Source of the DNA: Methylomicrobium lacus LW14
GTDB taxonomy: Bacteria; Pseudomonadota; Gammaproteobacteria; Methylococcales; Methylomonadaceae
Direction of reading: 5' to 3'
Length of the DNA stretch: 64,000 nt
Assembly: GCF_000527095.1 (NCBI RefSeq)
Contig: NZ_AZUN01000001.1
Coordinates: forward strand, 1,302,001 to 1,366,000
Within the stretch, counting starts at the first letter, position 1, and every line of letters begins with the position of its first letter. Shown here one piece after another: positions 46,988 to 56,823 of this stretch. The notes under the pieces are model-generated. The model saw nothing but the letters and a program-made list of their open reading frames with translations, made no database searches and was not told the DNA's origin. Both the position numbers and the translations under genes were made by a program.

Positions 46988-47401
46988 ATGAAAACAACTC
47001 ACTTGAAACAAGGGCTATTACTGTTGGCTGCATTAAGTCTTGGCAATGCCGCTTACGCCGAACAACCTGCCGGCGCTTCGGGCGGCAAGGTGCATCATCT
47101 CGTGGTGATCTGGCTGAAACAGCACGGCGATCCGGAAGCGCGCCGGAAATATATCGAAGGCAGCAAACGGCTGTCCAAATTGCCGGGCGTTTTAAGTTAC
47201 GACATCGGGCCTGTCGCCGGACTCAAACGCGAAACGACGAGCCCGGCGGTCGATGACAGCTTCGATATTGCGATTTCCGCGACGTTTGAGAACAAGGAAG
47301 CGCTGGAGAATTATTCGAAAAATCCGGAACATCACAAAGTGATTCATGAAGTGTTGAAGCCTTTGGTTGATCACTACAAGGTTTATGATTTTGCGGATTG
47401 A
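46988..47401 (+). CDS. Exported Dabb (stress-responsive A/B barrel) protein
   Basis: A 137-residue protein with a Sec signal (LLLLAALSLGNAAYA, cleavage after about residue 23) and one dimeric alpha/beta barrel domain starting VHHLVVIWLKQHGDPEARRK. Most Dabb proteins are cytosolic, so the signal peptide is notable. Function unknown. It has a good GGAGGA ribosome site. The alcohol dehydrogenase gene starts 65 bp downstream on the same strand. Confidence 0.85.
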   Translation: MKTTHLKQGLLLLAALSLGNAAYAEQPAGASGGKVHHLVVIWLKQHGDPEARRKYIEGSKRLSKLPGVLSYDIGPVAGLKRETTSPAVDDSFDIAISATFENKEALENYSKNPEHHKVIHEVLKPLVDHYKVYDFAD

Positions 47402-47466
47402 TGGCGGACTTTGATTAGCCGTTTAACCTCAAATTGAAAGAAAATAAATCACCCACAGAAGCCACG

Positions 47467-48510
47467 ATGATCAAAACATCTGTTTACGCCGCAACCGACG
47501 CCGCATCGCCCTTGGCTCCGTTTACGGTCGAGCGCCGCGAGCCCGGCGCGCATGACGTGTTGATCGATATTCTGTATTGCGGCGTCTGCCATTCGGATAT
47601 TCATCAGGCGCGTAACGAATGGGGCGGGTCGATTTATCCGATGGTGCCGGGGCATGAGATCATCGGTGTCGTCGCGCAAATCGGCAGCGAGGTCGGCCGC
47701 TGGCAGGTCGGCGATACGGTCGGCGTCGGCTGCTTTGTCGATTCATGCCGGCAATGCGAAGCCTGTGAAGCCGGCGAAGAGCAGTATTGTCATGCGGGCG
47801 CGAGTTTTACCTACAACAGCCGTGAACAGGATCGCATCACGCCAACTTATGGAGGTTATTCGACGCGCATTACCGTCGATGAATCCTATGTCTTAAAAAT
47901 CCCGGACGGCATCCCCCTGGAACGCGCGGCGCCGCTCTTATGCGCGGGCATCACGACGTATTCGCCGCTGCGTCATTTCGGCGTACAGCGCAACGACAGG
48001 ATCGCGATCGTCGGTCTCGGCGGCCTGGGCCATATGGCGGTCAAGCTCGGTAAGGCGCTCGGCGCGCATGTGACCATGTTGAGCCATTCGCCGGGCAAGC
48101 GCGAAGATGCTTTCAGGCTCGGCGCGGACAATTTTATCGTGCTGCGCGATGCGGAGGCTTTCGCGCAGAACGCAGGCCGCTTCAGTTTCATCCTCGATAC
48201 GGTGTCGGCCCAGCACGATTACAATGCCTACCTGAGCCTGCTGCGCCGCGACGGCACGATGGTGCTGATCGGCTTGCCCGAGCCTACGCCGCTGGCCGCA
48301 GGGCCTTTGGTGATGGGGCGACGGCGTCTGGCCGGATCATTGATCGGCGGCATTCGCGAAACCCAGGAGATGCTCGACTTTTGCGCCGAACACGGCGTCG
48401 CGGCCGATGTGGAAGTGATTCCGATACAAAACATCAACGAAGCTTACGAACGCACTTTGAAAAGCGACGTGCGCTACCGCTTTGTGATCGATATGGCGAG
48501 TTTACAGTAA
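47467..48510 (+). CDS. Zinc-dependent alcohol dehydrogenase, YahK-like
   Basis: Probable NADP-dependent aldehyde reductase of the cinnamyl-alcohol dehydrogenase branch. Catalytic zinc ligands lie in CGVCHSDIH and GHE, and the structural zinc site is CRQCEACEAGEEQYC. The Rossmann motif is GLGGLGHMAVKLG, and the following loop SHSPGKRED suits NADPH. I start at the ATG at 47467 (347 residues, near YahK's 349) rather than 33 bases upstream. In a methylotroph it could reduce aldehydes, but that is inference. Confidence 0.9.
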   Translation: MIKTSVYAATDAASPLAPFTVERREPGAHDVLIDILYCGVCHSDIHQARNEWGGSIYPMVPGHEIIGVVAQIGSEVGRWQVGDTVGVGCFVDSCRQCEACEAGEEQYCHAGASFTYNSREQDRITPTYGGYSTRITVDESYVLKIPDGIPLERAAPLLCAGITTYSPLRHFGVQRNDRIAIVGLGGLGHMAVKLGKALGAHVTMLSHSPGKREDAFRLGADNFIVLRDAEAFAQNAGRFSFILDTVSAQHDYNAYLSLLRRDGTMVLIGLPEPTPLAAGPLVMGRRRLAGSLIGGIRETQEMLDFCAEHGVAADVEVIPIQNINEAYERTLKSDVRYRFVIDMASLQ

Positions 48511-48515
48511 AGAGA

Positions 48516-49316
48516 TCACTGCGCGATAAACTGCATCGCTTCCTGCCACCACGGCTGCCAGGGCTCCAAAGGCAGACTATTGTGTCCCGCGTCGTCAAAA
48601 CGCCAGAGCTTTTTTTTCGCGGGCAACGCCTCGAACAATGCCAGCGTATTACGGTTAGGAATCACCTCATCCCGCCCGGCCAGGATCACCGCGATCGGGC
48701 CTTTGAAATCGCGCAGCCGCGGCACATTGTCGAACTTGTCCAAAATCAGCCAGCGCGCGAGCAAAAACCAGTAATGATGCTGCGCAACCTTCGCCATCGC
48801 GTCGAACGGCGCGATCAACAGCAGCCCCTTCACCTGTACTTGCCCCGAGGCGACGATGCCCGCCACGACGCCGCTGCCCAGCGACTCGCCGCATAGGAAT
48901 AGCGGCTCCTTATACGTTTCGACTATCCTTTTCGCGGTCGCAATCCCGTCCTCGATCAACGCCGCTTCCGATGGCGAGCCGTCCCGCGCGCCATAGCCCG
49001 GATACTCGGCGATGAGCACCCGGTAACCCAAACGCTGCAAGGCCTCAATATAATAAGCCCGGTGCAGCGCGGCGCCCGCATTACCGTGAAAAACCAGCAC
49101 CGTGCCTTTCGGATTTTCGAGCGGCGACCGGCTGATCATGCCGCGCCGCTCGCCGCCGGACGGCCAGGGTTGCAGGTTCAAATCGTTCAGCCATTGATCC
49201 TGCTGCTCGACAGTAAACCGGGCCGGAAAGTACATCATTTTGCGCTGCAACAGAAACGCCGCCAGCAGCATCAGTAAATAAATCAGCAACAAGGACATGA
49301 CGCTTGGGATTTTCAT
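48516..49316 (-). CDS. Membrane-anchored alpha/beta hydrolase (BEM46-like)
   Basis: Serine hydrolase with an N-terminal membrane helix (SLLLIYLLMLLAAFLL). The oxyanion-hole segment is VFHGNAGAALHR, the nucleophile elbow GESLGSG, and the acid and His are seen in LAGRDEVIP and DAGHNSL. Physiological substrate unknown. I prefer the ATG at 49316, which starts just before the helix, over 49367. Convergent with the alcohol dehydrogenase across 5 bp. Confidence 0.85.
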   Translation of the reverse strand: MKIPSVMSLLLIYLLMLLAAFLLQRKMMYFPARFTVEQQDQWLNDLNLQPWPSGGERRGMISRSPLENPKGTVLVFHGNAGAALHRAYYIEALQRLGYRVLIAEYPGYGARDGSPSEAALIEDGIATAKRIVETYKEPLFLCGESLGSGVVAGIVASGQVQVKGLLLIAPFDAMAKVAQHHYWFLLARWLILDKFDNVPRLRDFKGPIAVILAGRDEVIPNRNTLALFEALPAKKKLWRFDDAGHNSLPLEPWQPWWQEAMQFIAQ

Positions 49317-49400
49317 CAGACGATTGCCGGAGGCTGCGAATTCGATTCCGGATTCGCAGCCCGTCAAGTCGAGTGGAGAAGCGCCGCCCGTTGGGACTGC

Positions 49401-52400
49401 TTATTGGCCGGAAGCCAAGGCCATTTTCGGCTCGGACAAGGTGTTGCCGCCGCCCGCAGGCCGGTTCAGCAATGGCGTCAGGGTGGGTTTTAAAAATCTG
49501 ACAATCTGCACCGGCAGCGAACTGGTGAAATTGTATTTTCCGGCGTCCTTGCCCGCGACATAGGCGGTAAACACGCCGAAATAGCGATCGCCCATGAAGA
49601 AAGTAAACACGGCCGCGCGGCTGATGAATTGCGAGCCGATCATATGGCCGCGCGCGTTGAACATCTCCTTGCGGTGATCGCCGGTGCCGGTCTTTCCGCC
49701 CACCGGGATGAATTTGCCTTCACTGTCGGTATAAACATCTTTGAGACGCCCAGCGGTACCGCCGTCAACCACGCCGAGCATCGCGCTTCTGGCAGCTATC
49801 GCGACTTCGGGTGGAAAGACGCGTTGACCTTCGTTCGGGGTTTTATCCAAAACCGTCTCGTAAGGCGTGCCTTCCGCGAAGTGCAGGTTTTCAAAGCGAA
49901 CGGTCGGCATTCTGACGCCGTCATTCAAGATGATGCCGACCAGCTCGGCCAGCGCGGCCGGCCGGTCGCCGGAGGCGCCGATCGAGGTCGCATAAGACGG
50001 CGTCAGCCTGCCGAATGGATAACCGACCTGCTTCCAGGCTTTATGAATTTGCTGAAAAGCCTCCGCTTCGAGCATGCTCATGATGCGGTGCTGCTGTCCG
50101 GCCTTTTTCTTTTTGTTTTTCAACAGCCAGCGGTACACATCCAGGCGTTGCTGGGCGCTGGCCGCAACCGCTTCCTCGCGGGTCGCTTGCGGGTGTTTCG
50201 CAAGATAACCGGCCAGCCACAATTCGAGCGGATGGATTTTGGTGATGTAGCCCTGATCCTGAAGATCGAAGTTTTCCGGCGAATATTTGTCGTAAAGCGA
50301 GTAGATGTCTTCCTTGTCGATAATCTGCTTCGGCAGATGCGCGCGCAAAAATTTGTTCAGTTGATCAACGTCATGATCCGGATAGATCGCGCGGTACAGC
50401 ATCGTCAGCCGGGACGATTTGAGCCATACCCTTTGAGTCAGCATGTCCAGGCGCTCTTTCGCGCTTTTGCCTTGCGCCTTCGCATAAAAGCGGCCGAGAT
50501 AGACCTGCCCTTCCCGGTCGGCAAACCGCTCCAGATATTCCTGGCGTTTCGGGCTTTCCGGGTCGTCGAGCCAACGCGCCACGCCGTCAGGTTTATATTG
50601 ATAGTGGTAAACGATATCGCGCATCAGGCGAATGAACACCAGGTTGACCGAGTCGCGCAACGCATGACGCACCGACATGATCTGATAGTCATCGCTGTGC
50701 TTGAAATTATTGAAATGGTGCAGGCCGCCGCCGGTAAAGAAGTACTCGCCCGGACCGGCCGAGTATTTGCGCTCAAGCGCCTGATCCAATAAGGTTTGCA
50801 AATCGATGTTGGGCTGCGCCTTCAGTTGGGTAATCACCCATTCACTCAGATAGTCTCTGGGATGCAGCGCCACCTTGTTCAATTCTGCCGCCGGCTTGCC
50901 TTGATATTGCTGATAAATCTCGGCAACCAGTTGCAAATACAGCACCATCGTGCGCAATTTTGAAGTGGAGCCCAAGTCCAGACGAATCCCTTCGTTGATG
51001 TCCAGGGGCTGATCCAGATTGTCGGTTTGTACGCGCAGAAAGTTGCCTTTCGGCGTTTTTTCAAACAGCATCAAGCTGTAAACGACGCGCGACAGATCGA
51101 CATTTTCATTCAGCCGCCGCTCGCCAAAGGCTCCGGCCGCACGCGCCTCCTCGGGATCGCTGAGCTTGCGCAGCTCGGCCGCCACGGCTTGCTGGGTGTT
51201 GTAATCGATCGTGGTTTTGACCGTTAAATCCAGCCGGTCAAGATCATAAATCGTTTTGACGTTCAACGCTTGCGCCAAGCGGGTGCGCAATACGGCTTGC
51301 GTCTTTTTCTCGGACACGAATTGCGTCGGCATCGAATCGACCGGCAGCGGTTTGACGGTTTCGGCCTGCAAGGCCCGATCGCGCAACGCCGCGGAGATCA
51401 CCCCCGCATCGGCCAGTAGCCGCAGATAACTGTTCGCCAATGTTTGCAGGGCGTTATAACCCGACCCCATGAAATAGGACGGGCGCCTTTGCGACAGCAG
51501 AATGCAGAGCACCTGCCGGTAGGCAATCGCCTGCTGATCGGTAATGCTTTCGGCGGAATTTTGCGCGGCCGCGCGCAGCAAATTATTCACGTCATCGAAA
51601 TTCGCGCCAAACCAGGCCGCAAGCCCATCACCCAGGCCGTGCACTTCGCCGACTTTAGGCGCGGCCGAAAGCGGCATCGAATTCAGATAGGACAGCGCGA
51701 TCTCGCGGCGCATTTCACGGGTGTCAGCCCCCCTCAGATAAGCGCGGATCGAAGCCGATCCCATCTGCCGGAATTTGTCGACGACCGAATTGGTATAACC
51801 GTTCGGAGAATGCCGGTATTTTTCGATCTGGGTCGCCAGCGTGCTGCCGCCGGGAACGTTCTTGTCCACGCCCAGCTTGTGGGCAACCATCTGCAGGCTT
51901 GCATAACCCAGGCGGTCCCACTCGACGGCAGGGTTCACGGTCACCTTCGACTCATTCAGCAATTCGCGGTTTTCGATGAACAGCAGGGTATAGAGGACTA
52001 ACGGCGGGATGGCCTCGAAATTAGGGTAGCCGTGATTGGGATAGGTATTGCTGAATATCAGCTGATGGGTCTGATCGAATATTTTAAGGCCGGCCTGCGT
52101 TTTTTCATGGTAAATCGCAAACAAGCCGTCATCGATCAATTGCGTCAGCATCGGCGACGAAACCGCCTGGGCCGTCACCGAAAAGCCGCCCTTGGTCATT
52201 TTATCAACGGCCTCGGGCAGCAAGGTATAGCCCATGCGCTGATCGTACGGACCGTACTCGGGATAGCGTATCGACGAACTCGGGCCTTTTTCGACTTTAA
52301 AGCTGAGTTGTTTGCTGATGCCGGAAAGATAGCGCGCCTGATACCGCGAAGTTTCGACTTCTTCGCGCACAAACTTGACGACCACGATTCCAACTATCAG

Positions 52401-52460
52401 CAAACCTGCCGACAGTCCCAACAGCACTATCCGGGGTAAAATTCGTCTTTTGTTTTGCAT
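49401..52460 (-). CDS. Divergent class A penicillin-binding protein
   Basis: Probable bifunctional peptidoglycan synthase, 1019 residues. One N-terminal anchor (about 9-30) is followed by a GT51 domain with FIENRELLNE (catalytic Glu163) and GGSTLATQIEKY (204-215). The transpeptidase has SxxK in LGSTSKLRT (about 500), SVN in RDSVNLVFI (about 603) and KTGTG (about 921). The spacing between SVN and KTG, about 317 residues, is much larger than in ordinary class A enzymes, so an inserted region lies there (DKYSPENF to KKKKAGQQHR). It is not a standard PBP1a, 1b or 1c. Confidence 0.85.
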   Translation of the reverse strand: MQNKRRILPRIVLLGLSAGLLIVGIVVVKFVREEVETSRYQARYLSGISKQLSFKVEKGPSSSIRYPEYGPYDQRMGYTLLPEAVDKMTKGGFSVTAQAVSSPMLTQLIDDGLFAIYHEKTQAGLKIFDQTHQLIFSNTYPNHGYPNFEAIPPLVLYTLLFIENRELLNESKVTVNPAVEWDRLGYASLQMVAHKLGVDKNVPGGSTLATQIEKYRHSPNGYTNSVVDKFRQMGSASIRAYLRGADTREMRREIALSYLNSMPLSAAPKVGEVHGLGDGLAAWFGANFDDVNNLLRAAAQNSAESITDQQAIAYRQVLCILLSQRRPSYFMGSGYNALQTLANSYLRLLADAGVISAALRDRALQAETVKPLPVDSMPTQFVSEKKTQAVLRTRLAQALNVKTIYDLDRLDLTVKTTIDYNTQQAVAAELRKLSDPEEARAAGAFGERRLNENVDLSRVVYSLMLFEKTPKGNFLRVQTDNLDQPLDINEGIRLDLGSTSKLRTMVLYLQLVAEIYQQYQGKPAAELNKVALHPRDYLSEWVITQLKAQPNIDLQTLLDQALERKYSAGPGEYFFTGGGLHHFNNFKHSDDYQIMSVRHALRDSVNLVFIRLMRDIVYHYQYKPDGVARWLDDPESPKRQEYLERFADREGQVYLGRFYAKAQGKSAKERLDMLTQRVWLKSSRLTMLYRAIYPDHDVDQLNKFLRAHLPKQIIDKEDIYSLYDKYSPENFDLQDQGYITKIHPLELWLAGYLAKHPQATREEAVAASAQQRLDVYRWLLKNKKKKAGQQHRIMSMLEAEAFQQIHKAWKQVGYPFGRLTPSYATSIGASGDRPAALAELVGIILNDGVRMPTVRFENLHFAEGTPYETVLDKTPNEGQRVFPPEVAIAARSAMLGVVDGGTAGRLKDVYTDSEGKFIPVGGKTGTGDHRKEMFNARGHMIGSQFISRAAVFTFFMGDRYFGVFTAYVAGKDAGKYNFTSSLPVQIVRFLKPTLTPLLNRPAGGGNTLSEPKMALASGQ

Positions 52461-52839
52461 CGCCGGATCACGCTCAAGGCGCGATGTTACCTCTGTTATT
52501 AAATCAGTTCTAAGCGTAGTGATTTTTCAGCCACTATCCAAGGGCTTCCCTGCGTTTTTCTCTGAATTTCGACAAGCCTCGGCGCCATAGGTTCTTGGCA
52601 CGTTTGCATCGACTTGCTCCGCTGTTGACTCGCTTTGCTCTTGCGGCTGATTATAACAAATTACCACCGCAATGCCGAATTAAGGATGCTATAAGGCAGC
52701 ATTCTCGCAACGACACTTGCCATTAACATTTTTTCTGACGCTATAAAAACGCCCGAAAGCCGCCGATAAAAAATTTCCTCACCCACCGGAGGTGGCTTGC
52801 TGATAAAATTTACCGCTTTGAACACAATAGCACTCCCCA
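52461..52839. other. Divergent intergenic region, PBP gene / tex
   Basis: About 380 bases between two divergent genes. It must hold two promoters. I see no RNA gene, hairpin or repeat that I can support. Confidence 0.4.
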
Positions 52840-55122
52840 ATGGACGTCATTAAACGCATCGCCGAAGAATTATCCGTCAACAGCAGGCAAGTCAGCGCCG
52901 CCGTCGCCTTGCTCGATGAAGGCGCGACCGTGCCCTTCATCGCGCGCTACCGCAAGGAAGTGACCGGAGGCCTTGATGATACGCAGCTGCGAACGCTTGA
53001 CGAGCGCCTGATCTATTTACGCGAACTGAACGATCGGCGCGCGACGATTCTCGACAGCATCCGCGCGCAGGAAAAACTGACACCGGAACTGGAACAGGCG
53101 ATCAATGGCGCCGATACCAAGACGCTGCTCGAAGACTTGTACCTGCCCTACAAGCCGCGTCGGCGCACGAAGGCGCAAATCGCGCGCGAAGCGGGACTGG
53201 AGCCGTTGGCCGATGCGATCCTGGCCGACCGCAGCCTGATTCCCGAGCAATGCGCCGCCGGCTTTATCGATGCGGGAAAAGGCGTCGCGGACAGCGCCGC
53301 GGCACTCGAAGGCGCGCGCCAGATCATCATGGAGCGGTTGTCCGAAGACGCCGAACTGCTTTCGGAACTGCGCGAGCGGACCTGGGGCAAGGGCATTCTG
53401 CACGCGACCGTGACGCCGGGCAAGGAACAGGAAGCGAGCAAATTCCGCGACTATTTCGATTATCAGGAAGCGATCCAGAAAATTCCGTCGCACCGGGCGC
53501 TGGCCTTGTTACGCGGCCGTAACGAGGATGTGTTGACCTTGACCCTGAAACCGGCCCCGGAGGAACAGCAGGAACATGAGCTTTGCGCGCAATTTACCGC
53601 GAAACGGCTCGGCGTCGCCGATATCGCCAGGCCGGCCGATGCCTGGCTGGCCGAAACCGCGCGCCTGGCCTGGAAAATCAAACTGTATACCCGCATCGAC
53701 CTGGACTTGAAGATGCGGGTCAGGGAAGCCGCCGAGCAGGAAGCGATCCGGGTCTTCTCGAGCAATTTGCGCGACCTGCTCTTGGCCGCCCCGGCCGGCC
53801 ACAAGTCCACGATGGGACTCGACCCCGGCATCCGCACCGGCGTGAAGGTCGCGGTCGTCGACGCGACCGGCAAACTGCTGGCGACCGACACGATCTATCC
53901 GCACCCGCCCCGGCAGGCCTGGCAGGAATCGATCGCGACGCTGGCCAAATTGGTCGCCCAACATCAGGTGCAATTGGTCAGCATCGGCAACGGCACCGGT
54001 TCGCGCGAAACCGATCAACTGGTCGCCGATTTGCAGAAAGGGCACCCGGATCTGAAATTCAGCAAAATCGTCGTCTCCGAGGCCGGAGCATCGGTGTACT
54101 CGGCGTCCGAACTGGCCGCGAAAGAATTCCCCGGCCTTGACGTCTCGCTGCGCGGCGCGGTCTCGATCGCCCGGCGCCTGCAGGATCCCCTGGCCGAACT
54201 GGTCAAGATCGAACCGAAAGCGATCGGCGTCGGCCAGTATCAGCACGACGTGAATCAGGTGCAACTCGCGCGCGGCCTGGATGCGGTCGTCGAGGACTGC
54301 GTAAACGCGGTCGGCGTCGATGCGAATACCGCCTCCGCCGCGCTGTTGAAACAGGTGTCCGGATTGTCGCAAAGCGTCAGTGAAAACATCGTCGCCTACC
54401 GGAACGAGCATGGCTCGTTCCCGAACCGCGCCCAGCTGAAAAAAGTGCCGCGCCTCGGCGACAAGGCCTATGAACAGGCCGCCGGCTTCCTGCGCATCAC
54501 CAACGGCGACAATCCCTTGGACGCCTCCGCGGTGCACCCGGAAGCCTATCCGGTCGTCGAAGCGATCTTAAAAGACACCGGCAAATCGATCCGCGACCTG
54601 ATCGGCCAGTCGCAAATCCTGAGACGACTGGATCCTGCGCGCTACACCAATGAAAAATTCGGCCTGCCGACCGTGACCGACATTCTGCGCGAACTCGAAA
54701 AACCCGGACGCGATCCGCGCCCTGAATTCAAGAGCGTTCAATTCAAGGCCGGCGTCGAAAAGATCACCGATCTTGTCCCCGGCATGCGCTTAAACGGCGT
54801 GGTGACCAATGTCGCCAACTTCGGCGCCTTCGTCGATATTGGCGTGCATCAGGACGGCCTGGTGCATATTTCGCACCTGGCTGACAGTTTCATCAAAGAC
54901 CCGCGCGATGTCGTGAAAGCCGGCGACATCGTCGAAGTCAAGGTAGTCGAAGTGGATGTCCAGCGTCAACGGATCGCGTTGTCGATGAAGTCGGATGCGG
55001 AAGTGACGCACGCGCCTAAAGGCGAGGCGAATCCGCGCAAAGCGCCAGGAAAATCCGCCCCGCCCGCACCGCCGATGCGCGGCGCGATGGCGAATGCGCT
55101 GGCAAACGCATTCAAAAAGTAA
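52840..55122 (+). CDS. tex: RNA-binding transcription accessory protein Tex
   Basis: Conserved cytosolic RNA-binding protein related to Spt6. An N-terminal helical domain with [17 protein letters not shown] is followed by a YqgF/RuvC-like domain ([17 protein letters not shown]), helix-hairpin-helix motifs ([14 protein letters not shown]) and an S1 domain ([20 protein letters not shown]), with a short Pro/Ala tail. Length 760 is typical. Confidence 0.96.
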   Translation: MDVIKRIAEELSVNSRQVSAAVALLDEGATVPFIARYRKEVTGGLDDTQLRTLDERLIYLRELNDRRATILDSIRAQEKLTPELEQAINGADTKTLLEDLYLPYKPRRRTKAQIAREAGLEPLADAILADRSLIPEQCAAGFIDAGKGVADSAAALEGARQIIMERLSEDAELLSELRERTWGKGILHATVTPGKEQEASKFRDYFDYQEAIQKIPSHRALALLRGRNEDVLTLTLKPAPEEQQEHELCAQFTAKRLGVADIARPADAWLAETARLAWKIKLYTRIDLDLKMRVREAAEQEAIRVFSSNLRDLLLAAPAGHKSTMGLDPGIRTGVKVAVVDATGKLLATDTIYPHPPRQAWQESIATLAKLVAQHQVQLVSIGNGTGSRETDQLVADLQKGHPDLKFSKIVVSEAGASVYSASELAAKEFPGLDVSLRGAVSIARRLQDPLAELVKIEPKAIGVGQYQHDVNQVQLARGLDAVVEDCVNAVGVDANTASAALLKQVSGLSQSVSENIVAYRNEHGSFPNRAQLKKVPRLGDKAYEQAAGFLRITNGDNPLDASAVHPEAYPVVEAILKDTGKSIRDLIGQSQILRRLDPARYTNEKFGLPTVTDILRELEKPGRDPRPEFKSVQFKAGVEKITDLVPGMRLNGVVTNVANFGAFVDIGVHQDGLVHISHLADSFIKDPRDVVKAGDIVEVKVVEVDVQRQRIALSMKSDAEVTHAPKGEANPRKAPGKSAPPAPPMRGAMANALANAFKK

Positions 55123-55135
55123 AGAAAAAAAGCTC

Positions 55136-55168
55136 TGCTATACTAGCTAGGTATTTTCAATACCTAGC
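55136..55168 (+). promoter_or_regulatory. Extended -10 and 5' leader hairpin of the TIGR04073 gene
   Basis: TGCTATACT (55136-55144) is an extended -10 element. Right after it comes a perfect 10-bp stem, GCTAGGTATT (55146-55155) with AATACCTAGC (55159-55168) and a 3-base loop, so the transcript would start in or at the hairpin. The start codon is 13 bases further on. Confidence 0.5.
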
Positions 55169-55181
55169 AACAGGATCAGAT

Positions 55182-55769
55182 ATGATGACTTTTTCCCGTT
55201 TTTTTGCCGCCTTGTCGCTCATAGGCATGACCGTCGCCTATGCGCCACTGACACAGGCCAAGCCGATGTCGCAGGAGTGGGATATTGATGCCCCGGCGCC
55301 GCGGATACCGGCAAGACCGCAGAGTTATGGCGACCGCGTCAGCGAAAAAGCACTGAACAGTTTCGCGAATATTGCGACCGGATGGCTCGAAATGCCGAAA
55401 AACGTCATCAACACCACCAATCAAAGCAATATCATCTACGGCTTTATCGGCGGCTTGGCGAAAGGCATGGTTCACACCGCGGGGCGCATGGGCGTCGGCA
55501 TCGCCGATTTGGTCACCCTGCCGCTCGCGACCAAACCGATCATTTATCCTCTGTATATTTGGGACGATTTTGATGTCGATACCGTCTACGGCGAGGTGAT
55601 GAGGCTACATGAGGAGCCAACACAGCCTGAGGTCGCGCCTCCGCCTGCCCCGCAAGCCGCTGCGCCTGTCGCCGCACCAGCACCTGCCCCGGTGCCGCCA
55701 CCGGTGCAGTATCCGACCGACACCAACCGCAAGATCGATGCGATCTTCAAGAAAGAGATGATGAAATAA
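55182..55769 (+). CDS. TIGR04073-family exosortase-associated protein
   Basis: A 195-residue exported protein: Sec signal ending around APLTQA, a conserved core KALNSFANIATGWLEMPKNV and GFIGGLAKGMVHTAGRMGVG, then a Pro/Ala-rich stretch (about 148-177) and a short charged end. The core matches TIGR04073, found mostly in genomes with an exosortase/PEP-CTERM system, though the gene itself is of unknown function. No exosortase gene lies in this window. Confidence 0.8.
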   Translation: MMTFSRFFAALSLIGMTVAYAPLTQAKPMSQEWDIDAPAPRIPARPQSYGDRVSEKALNSFANIATGWLEMPKNVINTTNQSNIIYGFIGGLAKGMVHTAGRMGVGIADLVTLPLATKPIIYPLYIWDDFDVDTVYGEVMRLHEEPTQPEVAPPPAPQAAAPVAAPAPAPVPPPVQYPTDTNRKIDAIFKKEMMK

Positions 55770-55782
55770 AGCCCCGGATCCC

Positions 55783-55810
55783 TCCCTAACTGCATCGACG
55801 CAGTTAGGGA
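55783..55810. terminator. Hairpin between TIGR04073 gene and rsfS
   Basis: A perfect 11-bp stem, TCCCTAACTGC with GCAGTTAGGGA and a 6-base loop. No T run on either side. It lies between convergent genes and probably serves both. Confidence 0.55.
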
Positions 55811-55818
55811 ACCCCCCA

Positions 55819-56169
55819 CTAAACCGCTCTTCCGGCTTCCATGGACCGATCCACCGACCAGAGCTTCTCGAGCTGGTAAAACTCGCGCGACTGCGCGGTC
55901 ATCGCATGCACGATCACATCGCCCAAGTCCAGCAAGACCCAGTCCGAGCCTAAATCCCCTTCGATCCCCAACGGCTTCACGTCGGATTCGGCCAGTTTCT
56001 CGGCCACATAATCGCACAAAGCCTTCAGGTGACGATCCGAGGTACCGGTGACCAGCACCATGTAGTCGGTAAAACTGGTCTTGCCGCGCACATCGATCGT
56101 GGTGATAAACTTGCCTTTCTTATCATCCAGCACATCCTGGACAATTTTGAGTACTTCTTCTGCTTGCAT
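55819..56169 (-). CDS. rsfS: Ribosome silencing factor RsfS
   Basis: Binds ribosomal protein uL14 and blocks subunit joining when nutrients are scarce. The 116 residues carry DVRGKTSFTDYMVLVTGTSD and WVLLDLGDVIVHAM, which are diagnostic. It follows nadD with a 30-bp gap. The longer than usual C-terminal tail (WSVDRSMEAGRAV) is variable in the family. Confidence 0.95.
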   Translation of the reverse strand: MQAEEVLKIVQDVLDDKKGKFITTIDVRGKTSFTDYMVLVTGTSDRHLKALCDYVAEKLAESDVKPLGIEGDLGSDWVLLDLGDVIVHAMTAQSREFYQLEKLWSVDRSMEAGRAV

Positions 56170-56199
56170 TCGTTTTCCTGTGTAAACCGATCGAAAAGA

Positions 56200-56823
56200 T
56201 CAGAAATTTTGATAAAGACGGTGACTATGAATATAGTCTATTACGACATCGGGCAATAAAAAACGGGGATCGCGTTTTTCGGCGATGATTTTTCGGATCG
56301 CACTGGCCGAAATATCCAGTTCGGTGATGCGCTGAAACATCAGCTTGCCGGCTTGGTGCCGAGTCAGTTCGGCGGTTTGTAAGACCTCGCGGCCGCGAAA
56401 AAATTCGTTTTCCAGTTGAATCAGATAGCCGGGCCGGGTCAAGACGACGATATGCGCATGGTCGAACAACTCGGCCCAGCGATGCCAGCGGGTCAGCCCG
56501 TTAAAGGCGTCGACGCCGATGAAGAGCAGCAGAGGCCGCTCTGCAAAATCGCTGCGCAGCGAGCGCAGCGTATCGACCATGTAAGACGGCCCTTCCCTGT
56601 CCAGCTCGCGCGTGTCGATCACCAGATTCGGCAATTTTTCGGTCGCAAGACGCAGCATTTCAAGCCGCATCGCTGAGGTGACGGACGGCTCGCCTCGATG
56701 CGGCGGAGTCTTATTCGGAATCAGACGGACTTCATCCAGCTTGAAGATTTCCCCGACCTCGATCACGGCGCGCAAATGGCCGTGATGCACCGGATCGAAG
56801 GTGCCGCCGAAAATGCCGATCAT
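56200..56823 (-). CDS. nadD: Nicotinate-nucleotide adenylyltransferase
   Basis: Makes deamido-NAD from NaMN and ATP. The nucleotidyltransferase motif GGTFDPVHHGHLR is at residues 6-18, and the C-terminal ISASAIRKII gives the ISSTxIR motif. Length 207 is normal. It begins directly after the proA stop with no gap. Confidence 0.95.
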   Translation of the reverse strand: MIGIFGGTFDPVHHGHLRAVIEVGEIFKLDEVRLIPNKTPPHRGEPSVTSAMRLEMLRLATEKLPNLVIDTRELDREGPSYMVDTLRSLRSDFAERPLLLFIGVDAFNGLTRWHRWAELFDHAHIVVLTRPGYLIQLENEFFRGREVLQTAELTRHQAGKLMFQRITELDISASAIRKIIAEKRDPRFLLPDVVIDYIHSHRLYQNF

